Of a stretch of DNA of 64,000 nucleotides, positions 7,757-16,148 are shown one piece after another. The stretch's first letter is position 1; the number at the start of each line of letters is the position of its first letter. The DNA comes from Vreelandella venusta. Its GTDB lineage: Bacteria; Pseudomonadota; Gammaproteobacteria; Pseudomonadales; Halomonadaceae. The stretch covers positions 186,001 through 250,000 of the forward strand of contig NZ_BJUL01000001.1 of NCBI RefSeq assembly GCF_007989605.1. The letters are read 5' to 3'. Under the pieces are notes generated by a model. That model did not search any database and was not told the origin of the DNA. It saw only the letters and a program-made list of their open reading frames with translations. Position numbers and translations under genes: made by a program.

Positions 7757-9157
7757 TTATTCCTCGTTATCTTCCAAACGACGATAAAGTGTTCGGCGAG
7801 CTATACCCAGCACTTCAGCCGTGCGCCGTTTATTGCCGCCAGTGGCCTCTAACACTTTGCGTATATAGCGCTTTTCAACTTCTTCCAGGCTGGGCCAGCG
7901 GGTCGGGGCGGGGGCTGGAAGCTGGGTGCCAGGTAATACTTCACCGGTAAGTGTCGGCGTTATTGCCGAGCCGCTATGTTGGCTAGCCTGTTCGCGTAAG
8001 CGCTCTGGTAAATCCTGGTGCTGCAATATGCCTTCTTCGCTCAGTGTTACGGCTCGCATAATGGCATTTTCCAGCTCGCGTACGTTGCCGGGGTAGGTGT
8101 AGTTCAACAGACTATTGAGCGCTTCGGGCTCGATTTGTTCAATCTGCTTACTTTGCGCTTCGGCGTGTTTGTCGATTAACGCAAATACAAGGTGCTCTAT
8201 ATCGGTGCCACGCTCACGTAGTGGCGGAATGCGCAGTGAGAACGTCTCAAGGCGATAGAACAAGTCACTACGAAAGTTTTCTTGCTCGATCTCTTTTTCA
8301 AGATTGCGATGGGTTGCGGCAATGATACGGACATCTACCGGCTCCTCACGCTCGCCACCGACGGGGCGCACGGTCTTTTCTTGCAGCGCACGCAGCAATT
8401 TGGCTTGAAGATTGACCGGCATTTCACCAATCTCATCCAAAAACAGACTGCCACCTTGAGCGCTATGAAACAGACCGCGGCGTGCTTCGTTAGCCCCGGT
8501 AAATGCTCCTTTTACATGACCAAAAAACTCACTTTCCATTAGATCGGCAGGAATACTGGCGCAGTTAACGGGCACAAAGGGTGCTTCGTGGCGTTTGCTT
8601 TCTTGATGAATAGCGCGGGCCAGCAGCTCTTTACCGGTACCGCTTTCGCCCAGAATCAAAATAGGCGCATCGCTTTTAGCCAGCCGAGAGGCATCATGAA
8701 ACAGCGACTGCATGGCTGAGCTTTTTCCGACAATACCGTGAAACTGGCTCAATTCAGTCTCGCGGGAGAGCGACAAGCGCTGGCGCTCTAGGACACGAAA
8801 AACTGCCTCGCGAATGGCATCTAAGTCCAATGGTTTCGTTAGGAAGTCATCGGCACCTAACTTTAGTGCCTCGACGGCTTGGTCAATGGTGCCAAAGGCC
8901 GTGATGACAATAATGCCCAGCTCGCTACCGCTTTGACGCAGCTGCTGAAGTAGCTGAATGCCGGTCATTCCTGGAAGACGTACATCCGTAATCATCATAG
9001 CCACAGCTGTATGGCTGAGCAGCGCCAAGGCGTCTTCAGCACTGGGAACGCCTAGGGTGTCATAGCCCGCGTCGTTGAGTTCTTCTTCTAATAACTCACG
9101 TATAGCGGCGTCATCTTCCACTACCAATAAAGGTAAAAGGTGTTCCTGATGGGTCAC
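7757..9157 (-). CDS. Sigma-54-dependent response regulator, NtrC family
   Basis: 466 residues from a GTG at 9157, which has AGGA at the right distance; an in-frame TTG at 9172 overlaps the kinase stop. The order is receiver domain with acidic pocket VVEDD and phospho-acceptor Asp near residue 58 in MMITDVRLPG, then an AAA+ domain with Walker A GESGTGKE, the sigma-54 contact motif GAFTGA and Walker B LFLDEIGEMP. A Fis-type HTH ends the protein (NKRRTAEVLGIARRTLYRRL). It would activate sigma-54 promoters when phosphorylated by the kinase encoded upstream in the same unit. The stimulus and targets are not visible; it looks like an AtoC/ZraR-type regulator. Confidence 0.9.
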   Translation of the reverse strand: MTHQEHLLPLLVVEDDAAIRELLEEELNDAGYDTLGVPSAEDALALLSHTAVAMMITDVRLPGMTGIQLLQQLRQSGSELGIIVITAFGTIDQAVEALKLGADDFLTKPLDLDAIREAVFRVLERQRLSLSRETELSQFHGIVGKSSAMQSLFHDASRLAKSDAPILILGESGTGKELLARAIHQESKRHEAPFVPVNCASIPADLMESEFFGHVKGAFTGANEARRGLFHSAQGGSLFLDEIGEMPVNLQAKLLRALQEKTVRPVGGEREEPVDVRIIAATHRNLEKEIEQENFRSDLFYRLETFSLRIPPLRERGTDIEHLVFALIDKHAEAQSKQIEQIEPEALNSLLNYTYPGNVRELENAIMRAVTLSEEGILQHQDLPERLREQASQHSGSAITPTLTGEVLPGTQLPAPAPTRWPSLEEVEKRYIRKVLEATGGNKRRTAEVLGIARRTLYRRLEDNEE

Positions 9158-9168
9158 AAACGTTTTCC

Positions 9169-10614
9169 TCAAGCGGCTGCGGTTTCACTAAGGGGGAGCG
9201 TAATCTCGAATCCAGCGCCGCCAAGGCCGCTATCAAATACGCCAATTGTCCCGCCGTGGTCGTTAATTATGCGATGCACCATGGAGAGCCCTAAGCCACT
9301 GCCTTGGCCCACCGGTTTCGTCGTAAAGAAAGGATCAAATACTTGCTGATGATGCGACGCTGGAATGCCAGGCCCATCATCTTCAACCCAAAGCGTTAGC
9401 TCTTCACTGTATTGCTTGGCACTAAGGCGTATACAGCTAACGTCTGGTGCTTGCGCTGCGTTGCGTAATAGATTGGTGAGTACCTGTACGATTTGCTGCC
9501 CATTGACTAATAAATGGGGGGTAGGAGAGGGAAGATCAATATCCAAATGAATATTTCGTGGCTCCAACTCCTCTTCCACGAGCTCACTGGCACTCAGGAT
9601 AAGCTGATCCAACGCTTGCGTGTCTTTATCTACGTTATGCTGTCTGCCCAGTTCCATTAACTGGCGGACAATTTGGACAATTCTTTCGACTTCTCCTCGG
9701 ATACGGCCTAATCGAGCACGTTCGTCATCGCCAATGATGTCCCTGCGGGCTAAGCGCTGGGCTTGACCATTGATGACGGTTAATGGGGCGCCAATTTCAT
9801 GGGCGACACCAGCCGCCAAAACGCCTAATTCAGCCAGCTTTTTAGATTTTCGTAGGCGCTTCTCTAGTTCGATTTCGCGCTGCCGACGGGCATCAATATC
9901 GCGATCTTTTTCTGCCATAGCATCGAGCATGCCGTTTAAGCCTGATGCTAAGCGGCGATATTCAGTCGGGCCATCTTCGGTAGCCCGCTGACTGCGATCA
10001 CCATCTTCCACCAGCAACATCACGTGCAAAAGACGATTGAGTGGCCGTTCTATATAGTGCCTAAAGCCCCACCAAATGCTAAAAACAATACCGGCCGCTC
10101 CGATCACAAATACCAGCACTGCCACAATACTGATAAAACCTGTGTAGTTTTCGATGCCGGTATTAAGCCGGTTAACTTGCAGAACACCTTTCACCGTGCC
10201 GTTTTGCGCCCTCAGCGGAATCAATGCTGAGTAGTACGTCCAGCCTTCCTGCTGGCGGTAATTGCTGTACAGGTCATCTTGTTTGATAACCTGCTGAATT
10301 TCATCCGGCGAAAATAGGTCCTTGCCCAGACCTAGGCCATAAACCTCCCGGCCTTGGGTGTCGAACACATAAGCACCATAGATACGATGGAATGAAAAAG
10401 CGGATTGCAGCGCTTCTCCTAGTGGGGTGTCGCTATCACGAGTAACGGCGTAACTCAGTGATGTGCCCAATGCACGGGTGATAATCTCAACTTCGGTTTG
10501 CAGCTTGGAACGCACGTTATCTTCTAGCGACTTGATAGCCACTAGGCTAAAAACCACTAGAACGACAAACAGTGGCACGATAACCGTCAAAATAATTAAA
10601 TTACGTAGTCGCAT
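9169..10614 (-). CDS. Membrane sensor histidine kinase
   Basis: 481 residues: membrane segment near residues 6-28, a periplasmic sensor region of about 130 residues, a second membrane segment near 160-182, HAMP linker and coiled coil. The H-box is LAAGVAHEIGAPLTVI with the phospho-accepting His at about 272, and the catalytic domain has N and G boxes (LTNLLRNAAQAP, DDGPGIP, GQGSGLGLSMV). The regulator follows directly, so this is a cognate NtrB/ZraS-like pair. The periplasmic part does not show a family I can name, so the signal is unknown. Confidence 0.9.
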   Translation of the reverse strand: MRLRNLIILTVIVPLFVVLVVFSLVAIKSLEDNVRSKLQTEVEIITRALGTSLSYAVTRDSDTPLGEALQSAFSFHRIYGAYVFDTQGREVYGLGLGKDLFSPDEIQQVIKQDDLYSNYRQQEGWTYYSALIPLRAQNGTVKGVLQVNRLNTGIENYTGFISIVAVLVFVIGAAGIVFSIWWGFRHYIERPLNRLLHVMLLVEDGDRSQRATEDGPTEYRRLASGLNGMLDAMAEKDRDIDARRQREIELEKRLRKSKKLAELGVLAAGVAHEIGAPLTVINGQAQRLARRDIIGDDERARLGRIRGEVERIVQIVRQLMELGRQHNVDKDTQALDQLILSASELVEEELEPRNIHLDIDLPSPTPHLLVNGQQIVQVLTNLLRNAAQAPDVSCIRLSAKQYSEELTLWVEDDGPGIPASHHQQVFDPFFTTKPVGQGSGLGLSMVHRIINDHGGTIGVFDSGLGGAGFEITLPLSETAAA

Positions 10615-10672
10615 CAGGCATCCGTAATGAGTATCGGCTGTTCAGCGCAGAACAGCATTGGCAGCGTGCACA

Positions 10673-10710
10673 GACAGTATAAATAAATAGACAGTATCAA
10701 TAGGCAGTAT
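10673..10710. repeat. Three short direct repeats upstream of the kinase operon
   Basis: GACAGTAT occurs at 10673-10680 and 10690-10697 and as GGCAGTAT at 10703-10710, in AT-rich DNA just upstream of the kinase start. They could be binding sites for a regulator or simple slippage products; no decision is possible from sequence. Confidence 0.35.
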
Positions 10711-10743
10711 AAAGAGTCGCGGTTCAGATAACGTTAATGTAGG

Positions 10744-11922
10744 TTAATCCGCCACCCTTAAACGATAAAGGCCGCCCTGACTACCATCGGTTAGCAGATA
10801 AATGGCCTCGTTAGGACCTTGGCGCACATCGCGAATGCGCCCAATGTGGCCATCCAGAATGACCTCTTCATCCACCACGTTGCCGTTTTCCAATTGCAGG
10901 CGCAGCAATGTTTCGCTAGCTAAACCGCCGGCTAATAGCTGCCCCTGCCAGTCTCCAAACGCGCTGCTGGTGACTTCGGTAAGGCCCGAAGGCGCAAATC
11001 GGCCTTCAAAGCGGTAAACCGAGTCAACCATGCCGGGCTTCGATTCGACGCCAATCGGCTCATTTGTCCGGTAGTCATTGCCCAGGCTAACCTCAGGCCA
11101 GCCATAATTGCTGCCTGCCTTGATGTGATTAAGCTCATCGCCTGTGCGCGGGCCATGTTCGGTCGCCCAGGGTTCACCATTGCTAAGTACCGTCAACCCT
11201 TGGATATTACGATTGCCCATGGAGTAAATTTCATCCAAAGTGCTATCAGTACCCACAAATGGGTTATCGTCGGGTACGCCGCCGGTATCCGTTAGCCGCA
11301 GTGTTGAGCCTGCATGATCATCGCTTGCCTGGGCACGGGATGGGGTAGCGCCGCGGTCTCCAATACTCATTAATAGCGTGCCGTCTGCTAGCCACGCCAT
11401 ACGCGAGCCGTAATGACGGCCGGGGGACGAGGCGCGATCCTGTTCAAAAAGGTGCTCGACCTCACCGAGTGAATTCCCTTGCCACTTAACCCGTGACAGT
11501 GCTGAGCGACTGTTATTGCCGTCTGGTTTGCTCCAGGTGAAATAAATCCAGTCATGTTCACCGTCACCAAAGGAAGGATGCAAGGTGATATCGAGAAGTC
11601 CACCTTGCCCCTGGTGGCTAACCGTGGGCAGTCCTTCGAGCGTTTGCTGGTTACCTTCGTGATCCACTAAGACGAGTTGACCGCGGCGTTCGCTGACTAA
11701 AAAGCGCCCATCAGGCAAAAAAGCCACTGCCCAAGGGGCGTTCAAACCACTCGCCACACGTTCAAGTGACAAGGTCATTTGCTCGGTTTCGATCGCGTCG
11801 TGAAGCATTTCTGCTCGGGCATTGCTAACCGGGTCCGCCAGCATTAGCCCGCCAATAGCTGCCAGAAACCAACGCTGAGAAGGCGTCGTTAGCCCTGTCT
11901 GGCGTTCCTGTGCTTGGTGCAT
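10744..11922 (-). CDS. PQQ-dependent sugar dehydrogenase (YliI-like)
   Basis: 392 residues from ATG at 11922, which has AGGAG about seven bases upstream. A signal-like N-terminus (basic region, WFLAAIGGLMLA, cleavage near NARA) suggests a periplasmic enzyme. The mature part is a six-bladed beta-propeller of the soluble glucose/aldose dehydrogenase family: GLNAPWAVAFLPDGRFLVSER at the entry, HQGQGGLLDITLHP with the likely catalytic His, then GNRNIQGL, WATEHGPRTGDELNHI and GSNYGWPE. These match E. coli YliI (aldose dehydrogenase). It would oxidise aldoses using PQQ, but no PQQ biosynthesis gene is in the window, so cofactor supply must come from elsewhere. The gene stands alone. Confidence 0.85.
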   Translation of the reverse strand: MHQAQERQTGLTTPSQRWFLAAIGGLMLADPVSNARAEMLHDAIETEQMTLSLERVASGLNAPWAVAFLPDGRFLVSERRGQLVLVDHEGNQQTLEGLPTVSHQGQGGLLDITLHPSFGDGEHDWIYFTWSKPDGNNSRSALSRVKWQGNSLGEVEHLFEQDRASSPGRHYGSRMAWLADGTLLMSIGDRGATPSRAQASDDHAGSTLRLTDTGGVPDDNPFVGTDSTLDEIYSMGNRNIQGLTVLSNGEPWATEHGPRTGDELNHIKAGSNYGWPEVSLGNDYRTNEPIGVESKPGMVDSVYRFEGRFAPSGLTEVTSSAFGDWQGQLLAGGLASETLLRLQLENGNVVDEEVILDGHIGRIRDVRQGPNEAIYLLTDGSQGGLYRLRVAD

Positions 11923-12053
11923 CACGGTCACTCCTGTGGTCGGGGCTTTCGATGATCATATTGCATGTCTAGCAATGACTGCTTAAAGCGAGCGGGGTTC
12001 CCTGTGTCGCTATATATGCGGCGGGCTAAATCAGGTGGGGTAGGCCAAAGAGA

Positions 12054-12929
12054 CTACATCAGAAATGCCAGCAGTATCGGTAAATACACCAGAGCAAGCA
12101 GCGTCGAGCAAAACACGAGGCTGGCGACATACGCCGGTTCGCGCTGGGCACGCTGGGCGAACAAGTAGTTAAACACGGCGACAGGCATGCACATTTGTAG
12201 CACCAGAATGCTTTGTGCCAGTGGGGGCAGGCCAACCCAACTTGCAATTAGCCACGCTGTCCCCGCAGCAAGGGGAATACGTACTAGGCTAAAACCGATG
12301 CCAGAACGCAGGCTTTTTACTTGGATGCTGGCTAGAGAAACACCAAGCGTTATCAACATCAGCGGTACGGTGAAGCCAGACATTAAATCGACCGTATTGG
12401 CCAGCCATGGGGGCAGCGATGTGTCGGTTAGCAGTAGCGCCATCGAAATTAAAATGGCATAGACGGTGGGCGTTTTCAGCAGCGTTTTAGTCGGGCTTGC
12501 GTTGCTATTGAGAACCGCCCCTAAAGTGAACTGAAAGAGCGAGACCGTCACCATCACCGTAATGCCATAGGCAAACCCTGCGCTGCCAAAGGCATACAGA
12601 ACGACGGGGAGTCCCATATTGCCGGTGTTGGGATACATCATCGGGGCGAGTAATACGCGCCAACTACGGCGCAATAGTTTGGCGACCACAAAGCTCGCTG
12701 CACCCATGGTCAGTATCACAATAGCCGTGGCAAACATCACCTGCCCAAAGCTATTGGCATCAATATTAGCCCCAGAAAGTGAGGCAAGCACCAGCGCGGG
12801 TGTGCCGATGTTAAACACCAAACGAGTAATGAAATCGACGGGGTAGGGATGCCCTAAGCGTACCCATAGATATCCCAGCCCAGCACCGGCGAGTACCGGA
12901 GCCATCACGGCAAAAAGTTCGGCGAGCAT
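12054..12929 (-). CDS. AEC family transporter
   Basis: 291 residues from ATG at 12929; AAGGA lies six bases before it but directly abuts the alternative ATG at 12935. About ten membrane segments in two halves. The auxin-efflux-carrier fold is indicated by GAGLGYLWVRLG at the N-terminus, YPNTGNMGLPV in the fourth segment and a C-terminal half with MCMPVAVFNYLFAQR. Related bacterial members carry malonate or other dicarboxylates, but the substrate here is open. The LysR gene upstream on the same strand may regulate it. Confidence 0.85.
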   Translation of the reverse strand: MLAELFAVMAPVLAGAGLGYLWVRLGHPYPVDFITRLVFNIGTPALVLASLSGANIDANSFGQVMFATAIVILTMGAASFVVAKLLRRSWRVLLAPMMYPNTGNMGLPVVLYAFGSAGFAYGITVMVTVSLFQFTLGAVLNSNASPTKTLLKTPTVYAILISMALLLTDTSLPPWLANTVDLMSGFTVPLMLITLGVSLASIQVKSLRSGIGFSLVRIPLAAGTAWLIASWVGLPPLAQSILVLQMCMPVAVFNYLFAQRAQREPAYVASLVFCSTLLALVYLPILLAFLM

Positions 12930-12998
12930 TACCATTCCTTGACGATGATTAGCGGCTCATTGTCGTTAATTAGGCCGCTAACTGGCAAGGCGAATTGG

Positions 12999-13922
12999 TT
13001 ATTCAGCGTTAGCGGTGGCGTGGTTGGTTTGCCAGGCAGCCGGAACTTGCTCGCGTAAAAACTCGAGCAGTGCGTTAACTCGGCGCGAATGGTGGCCATA
13101 AGCGTACAACATGGTGATGGGCAGCGGGGCGGGTTCCCAGCCGTGCAAGCAGCTGACTAAATCACCGGGATGATGCTTCTCGCGTTTTTCAACCACCCAG
13201 TGGGGCAGCAACCCAATGCCTTGGCCATAAGCAATGGCATCAATTTGAAGCACCGTTAGATCAACGCGCAGCCGTGAACGGGGCGCATTAAACAGAAAGT
13301 CGTCGTGATGAGCATGGTGGAACAGCAAGCCACTAGAAGCGCTATCGAGTAAATCAATCCACGCGTGTGATTCAAGCTCGCTTGGATGCTGAGGGTAACC
13401 AGCGTTGGCAAGGTAGCTGGGGTTGGCATAAAGGCCGCGAGTCAAGTGTCCTAAACGCTCCTGATTGAGACCGCACTCGTGCGTTGGTCCTAGCCAGATG
13501 TGCACACTGTTGCTGTGCATTTTAGTAGGTGGAGATTCTCGCGTGTGGAGGGTTAATTCCACCTTGGGATAGCGAGTGAGAAACGCATCAACGACGCCTG
13601 CCATCCAACCTCGTGCTAATGCCCCGTGAACTTCCAGTGTTACTTTTCCGCTGATTTCCTCACGCAGTTCTGCCAGCGCTTCTTGGCTATGTGCCGCCAT
13701 CGCTAGCAGTTCTGTGCAGTAGTTATGAAACAGCAGACCCGCTTCCGTAGGAATCAGTCGATTGGCTTGCCGCCTAAGCAGAGGCTGGCCCAATCTTGCT
13801 TCTAACTGGCTAATGCGGCGGCTCAGTGTCGATTTAGCAAGTCCTAGCTTTTGTGCGCTGCGCGTTAGGCTGCCGCTAGTCATCACATCGGCAAAAGCGG
13901 CGAGTTCATCAAAATCGTACAT
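12999..13922 (-). CDS. LysR family transcriptional regulator
   Basis: 307 residues when the ATG at 13922 is used; the longer frame begins with TTG at 14048 inside an operator-like dyad and is not credible. The N-terminal winged HTH is typical (FDELAAFADVMTSGSLTRSAQKLGLAKSTLSRRISQLEARLG), followed by an effector-binding domain that resembles those of the family. It is divergent from the TonB-dependent receptor gene at 14113 and points toward the AEC carrier. Either could be its target. Confidence 0.9.
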   Translation of the reverse strand: MYDFDELAAFADVMTSGSLTRSAQKLGLAKSTLSRRISQLEARLGQPLLRRQANRLIPTEAGLLFHNYCTELLAMAAHSQEALAELREEISGKVTLEVHGALARGWMAGVVDAFLTRYPKVELTLHTRESPPTKMHSNSVHIWLGPTHECGLNQERLGHLTRGLYANPSYLANAGYPQHPSELESHAWIDLLDSASSGLLFHHAHHDDFLFNAPRSRLRVDLTVLQIDAIAYGQGIGLLPHWVVEKREKHHPGDLVSCLHGWEPAPLPITMLYAYGHHSRRVNALLEFLREQVPAAWQTNHATANAE

Positions 13923-13971
13923 GGTCGGGCCATTAGGCAACAGTTGAAGCGCTATTGTGCCATTTAATGAT

Positions 13972-13990
13972 GTTAATGAAAATAATTGGC
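13972..13990. promoter_or_regulatory. Putative Fur box
   Basis: By eye 14 of 19 bases match the Fur consensus (GTTAATGAAAATAATTGGC). It lies in the divergent region before the TonB-dependent receptor, which fits iron control of that receptor. Confidence 0.4.
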
Positions 13991-14048
13991 ATTTGTGTTC
14001 CGGATGGCTGAACGTACTGTGCGACCTCTTTGTGTAAGAATTATGCAA

Positions 14049-14075
14049 AAATACGAATGTTAATGATTCGTATTT
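14049..14075. promoter_or_regulatory. Perfect 10-bp dyad upstream of the receptor gene
   Basis: AAATACGAAT (14049-14058) and ATTCGTATTT (14066-14075) are exact complements around the seven-base spacer GTTAATG. It sits about 40 bases before the receptor start, a typical operator position. The binding protein is unknown; the divergent LysR product is one candidate, Fur another because GTTAATGATTC overlaps. Confidence 0.5.
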
Positions 14076-14112
14076 GATCGCAAGTGCTCTTTCACACTAA
14101 AGGAACCCTGCT

Positions 14113-16071
14113 ATGTCTACTCGTTTGCGTCGCACGCTATTGGCCGGTGCCATCTCTTCATTGGCCAGTAGTGCCGTGTTGGCACAAGAAACACCTCGGC
14201 TAGATGATGTTGTGGTTACCGCATCGGGGTTTGAACAGCAAATTTCCAGTGCGCCTGCTTCTATTAGCGTTATTTCTCGGGAAGAGCTTGAGCGTGGCCA
14301 CTATCAAAATGTCACCGACGCGCTGCGTGACGTGCCGGGTGTGATTGTTACCGGCGGCGGCGCAGGTGACCGTGGCAATGATATTTCAATTCGTGGCATG
14401 CCTTCCCAGTACACTTTGATTTTGGTCGATGGGCGTCCGCAAAACTCTCGTGAATCACGCCCGAATGGCAGCGCTGGATTCGAGCAGGACTGGCTCCCAC
14501 CACTCCAAGCGATTGAGCGTATTGAAGTAGTGCGTGGGCCAATGTCGACGCTCTACGGCTCAGACGCTATCGGTGGGGTGATCAACGTAATTACCCGCAA
14601 GGTGGCCGATGAGTGGCACGGCAATGTACAGCTCGACACGGTGCTACAAGAAAACAGCAATTCTGGAGACAGCCGCCAAGCGAATTTCTACCTAAGCGGG
14701 CCGTTAGTGGGTGACCGGTTAGGTCTGCAGGTTTATGGGCGTGCCTCAGAGCGGGATGAAGATGATATTTTGAACGGCTACGAAGAGAAAAGCCTGCAAA
14801 GTCTGACCGCACGGCTAAACTTCGCCGCTAACGATAATCACGACTTCACCGCCGAAGCTGGCGTTACCGAACAGGATCGTTACTCACGGGTAGGGCGGTC
14901 TGGTGCTGCTGAAGGGTGTCGAGGTGGTTGCACCGATAGTATCGGCGAATACACCAATACTCACGTTGCGGTTACCCATAGTGGCCGCTTTGACTGGGGC
15001 ACCAGCGAGACCTTTGTACAGCGTGAGCGTAGCGATAACAAATCCCGCGATATTGAAATTACCAATACTACCGCTAAAACCAGTGCAGTGATCCCATTAG
15101 GCATGCACCTAGTGACTGTTGGCGCGAGCTACGAAGAAGAGTCGCTGAACGATACCACCACCAACCGAATATCTGACCGGACCGAAATCGAAAATAGCCA
15201 ACGGGCGCTATTTGTAGAAGATGAGTGGATGTTGACCGACACCTGGGCGTTGACCGGTGGTTTACGCGTTGATGACGACGATAACTTCGGCAGTCACGTC
15301 AGCCCGCGCCTGTACAGCGTTTGGAATGCAACACCGGACTGGACCCTTAAAGGGGGCGTTTCAACCGGTTATCGCTCGCCAAGCCTACGTGAAATCACTC
15401 CCGATTGGGGGCAGGTCAGCCGTGGTGGCAATATTTACGGTAACCCGGACCTTAAACCTGAAACGTCGCTTAACAAAGAGATTGCACTGCTCTACGCCAA
15501 TGATGCCGGTCTAAGCGGCAGCTTGACGCTGTTCCACAACGACTTTGAAGACAAGATTACGCGTATTGCTTGCCCTGTCGATATCTGTACCGATGGCCCT
15601 AATGATTTTGGCAGTGATCCTACTTATCGCGTCAACGTGGATGAAGCGATTACGCAAGGGGTAGAAGCCAGCCTGGCAGCGCCGTTGACAGATGCAGTGT
15701 CGTTAACGGCTAGCTATACCTTCACTGACTCCGAACAGAAAAGTGGTCAATATGCTGGTGAGCCTTTGACGCAGCTACCACGCCATCAGGTCTCGGCTAC
15801 ACTCGACTGGCAGGTCAACTCGCGACTCAGCCAGTGGACCAAAGTGAGCTACCGTGGCGAAGAGAGCCAGCCCACCACCGGGCCGTCGCAAAGCTCCATC
15901 GTCGCGCCATCCTACACCTTTGTGGATGCAGGAATGGGTTACAAGCTCAACGATAGCACCACGGTGAATGCGGGTATCTACAACCTATTTGATGAGCGCA
16001 TTACTTACGAAGAGTACGGCTACGTAGACGATGGACGCCGTGTTTGGTTGGGGCTGAACGTCGCGTTCTAG
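14113..16071 (+). CDS. TonB-dependent outer-membrane receptor (FepA/CirA-like)
   Basis: 652 residues with a signal peptide ending near VLAQE, then a TonB box-like region DDVVVTASGFEQ. The plug domain shows ISVISREELERGHYQNVTDALRDVPG, ISIRGMPSQYTLILVDGRPQ and IEVVRGPMSTLYGSDAIGGVINVIT, and the 22-strand barrel ends with the usual C-terminal aromatic (WLGLNVAF). It would take up a ferric siderophore, most likely of the catecholate kind judging from FepA/CirA similarity. ATG at 14113 has AAAGGAACC upstream. A paralogue with the same plug motifs lies at 20502-22706. Confidence 0.9.
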   Translation: MSTRLRRTLLAGAISSLASSAVLAQETPRLDDVVVTASGFEQQISSAPASISVISREELERGHYQNVTDALRDVPGVIVTGGGAGDRGNDISIRGMPSQYTLILVDGRPQNSRESRPNGSAGFEQDWLPPLQAIERIEVVRGPMSTLYGSDAIGGVINVITRKVADEWHGNVQLDTVLQENSNSGDSRQANFYLSGPLVGDRLGLQVYGRASERDEDDILNGYEEKSLQSLTARLNFAANDNHDFTAEAGVTEQDRYSRVGRSGAAEGCRGGCTDSIGEYTNTHVAVTHSGRFDWGTSETFVQRERSDNKSRDIEITNTTAKTSAVIPLGMHLVTVGASYEEESLNDTTTNRISDRTEIENSQRALFVEDEWMLTDTWALTGGLRVDDDDNFGSHVSPRLYSVWNATPDWTLKGGVSTGYRSPSLREITPDWGQVSRGGNIYGNPDLKPETSLNKEIALLYANDAGLSGSLTLFHNDFEDKITRIACPVDICTDGPNDFGSDPTYRVNVDEAITQGVEASLAAPLTDAVSLTASYTFTDSEQKSGQYAGEPLTQLPRHQVSATLDWQVNSRLSQWTKVSYRGEESQPTTGPSQSSIVAPSYTFVDAGMGYKLNDSTTVNAGIYNLFDERITYEEYGYVDDGRRVWLGLNVAF

Positions 16072-16099
16072 CCCCGGTTTTGCCAAGCGATTAAACGTT

Positions 16100-16129
16100 G
16101 CGGCCACCTGATTAGGTGGCCGCGCTTTT
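16100..16129. terminator. Terminator between receptor and RND genes
   Basis: GCGGCCACCT (16100-16109) pairs exactly with AGGTGGCCGC (16114-16123), loop GATT, then GCTTTT. It lies between convergent genes and probably serves both. Confidence 0.85.
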
Positions 16130-16148
16130 AAGTGAACCACGTGTTTAT

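Noticed and set aside
13923..14048. N-terminal extension of the LysR gene to 14048
   Set aside because: The start would be TTG at the edge of an operator dyad, and the LysR HTH normally begins a few residues after the ATG at 13922.
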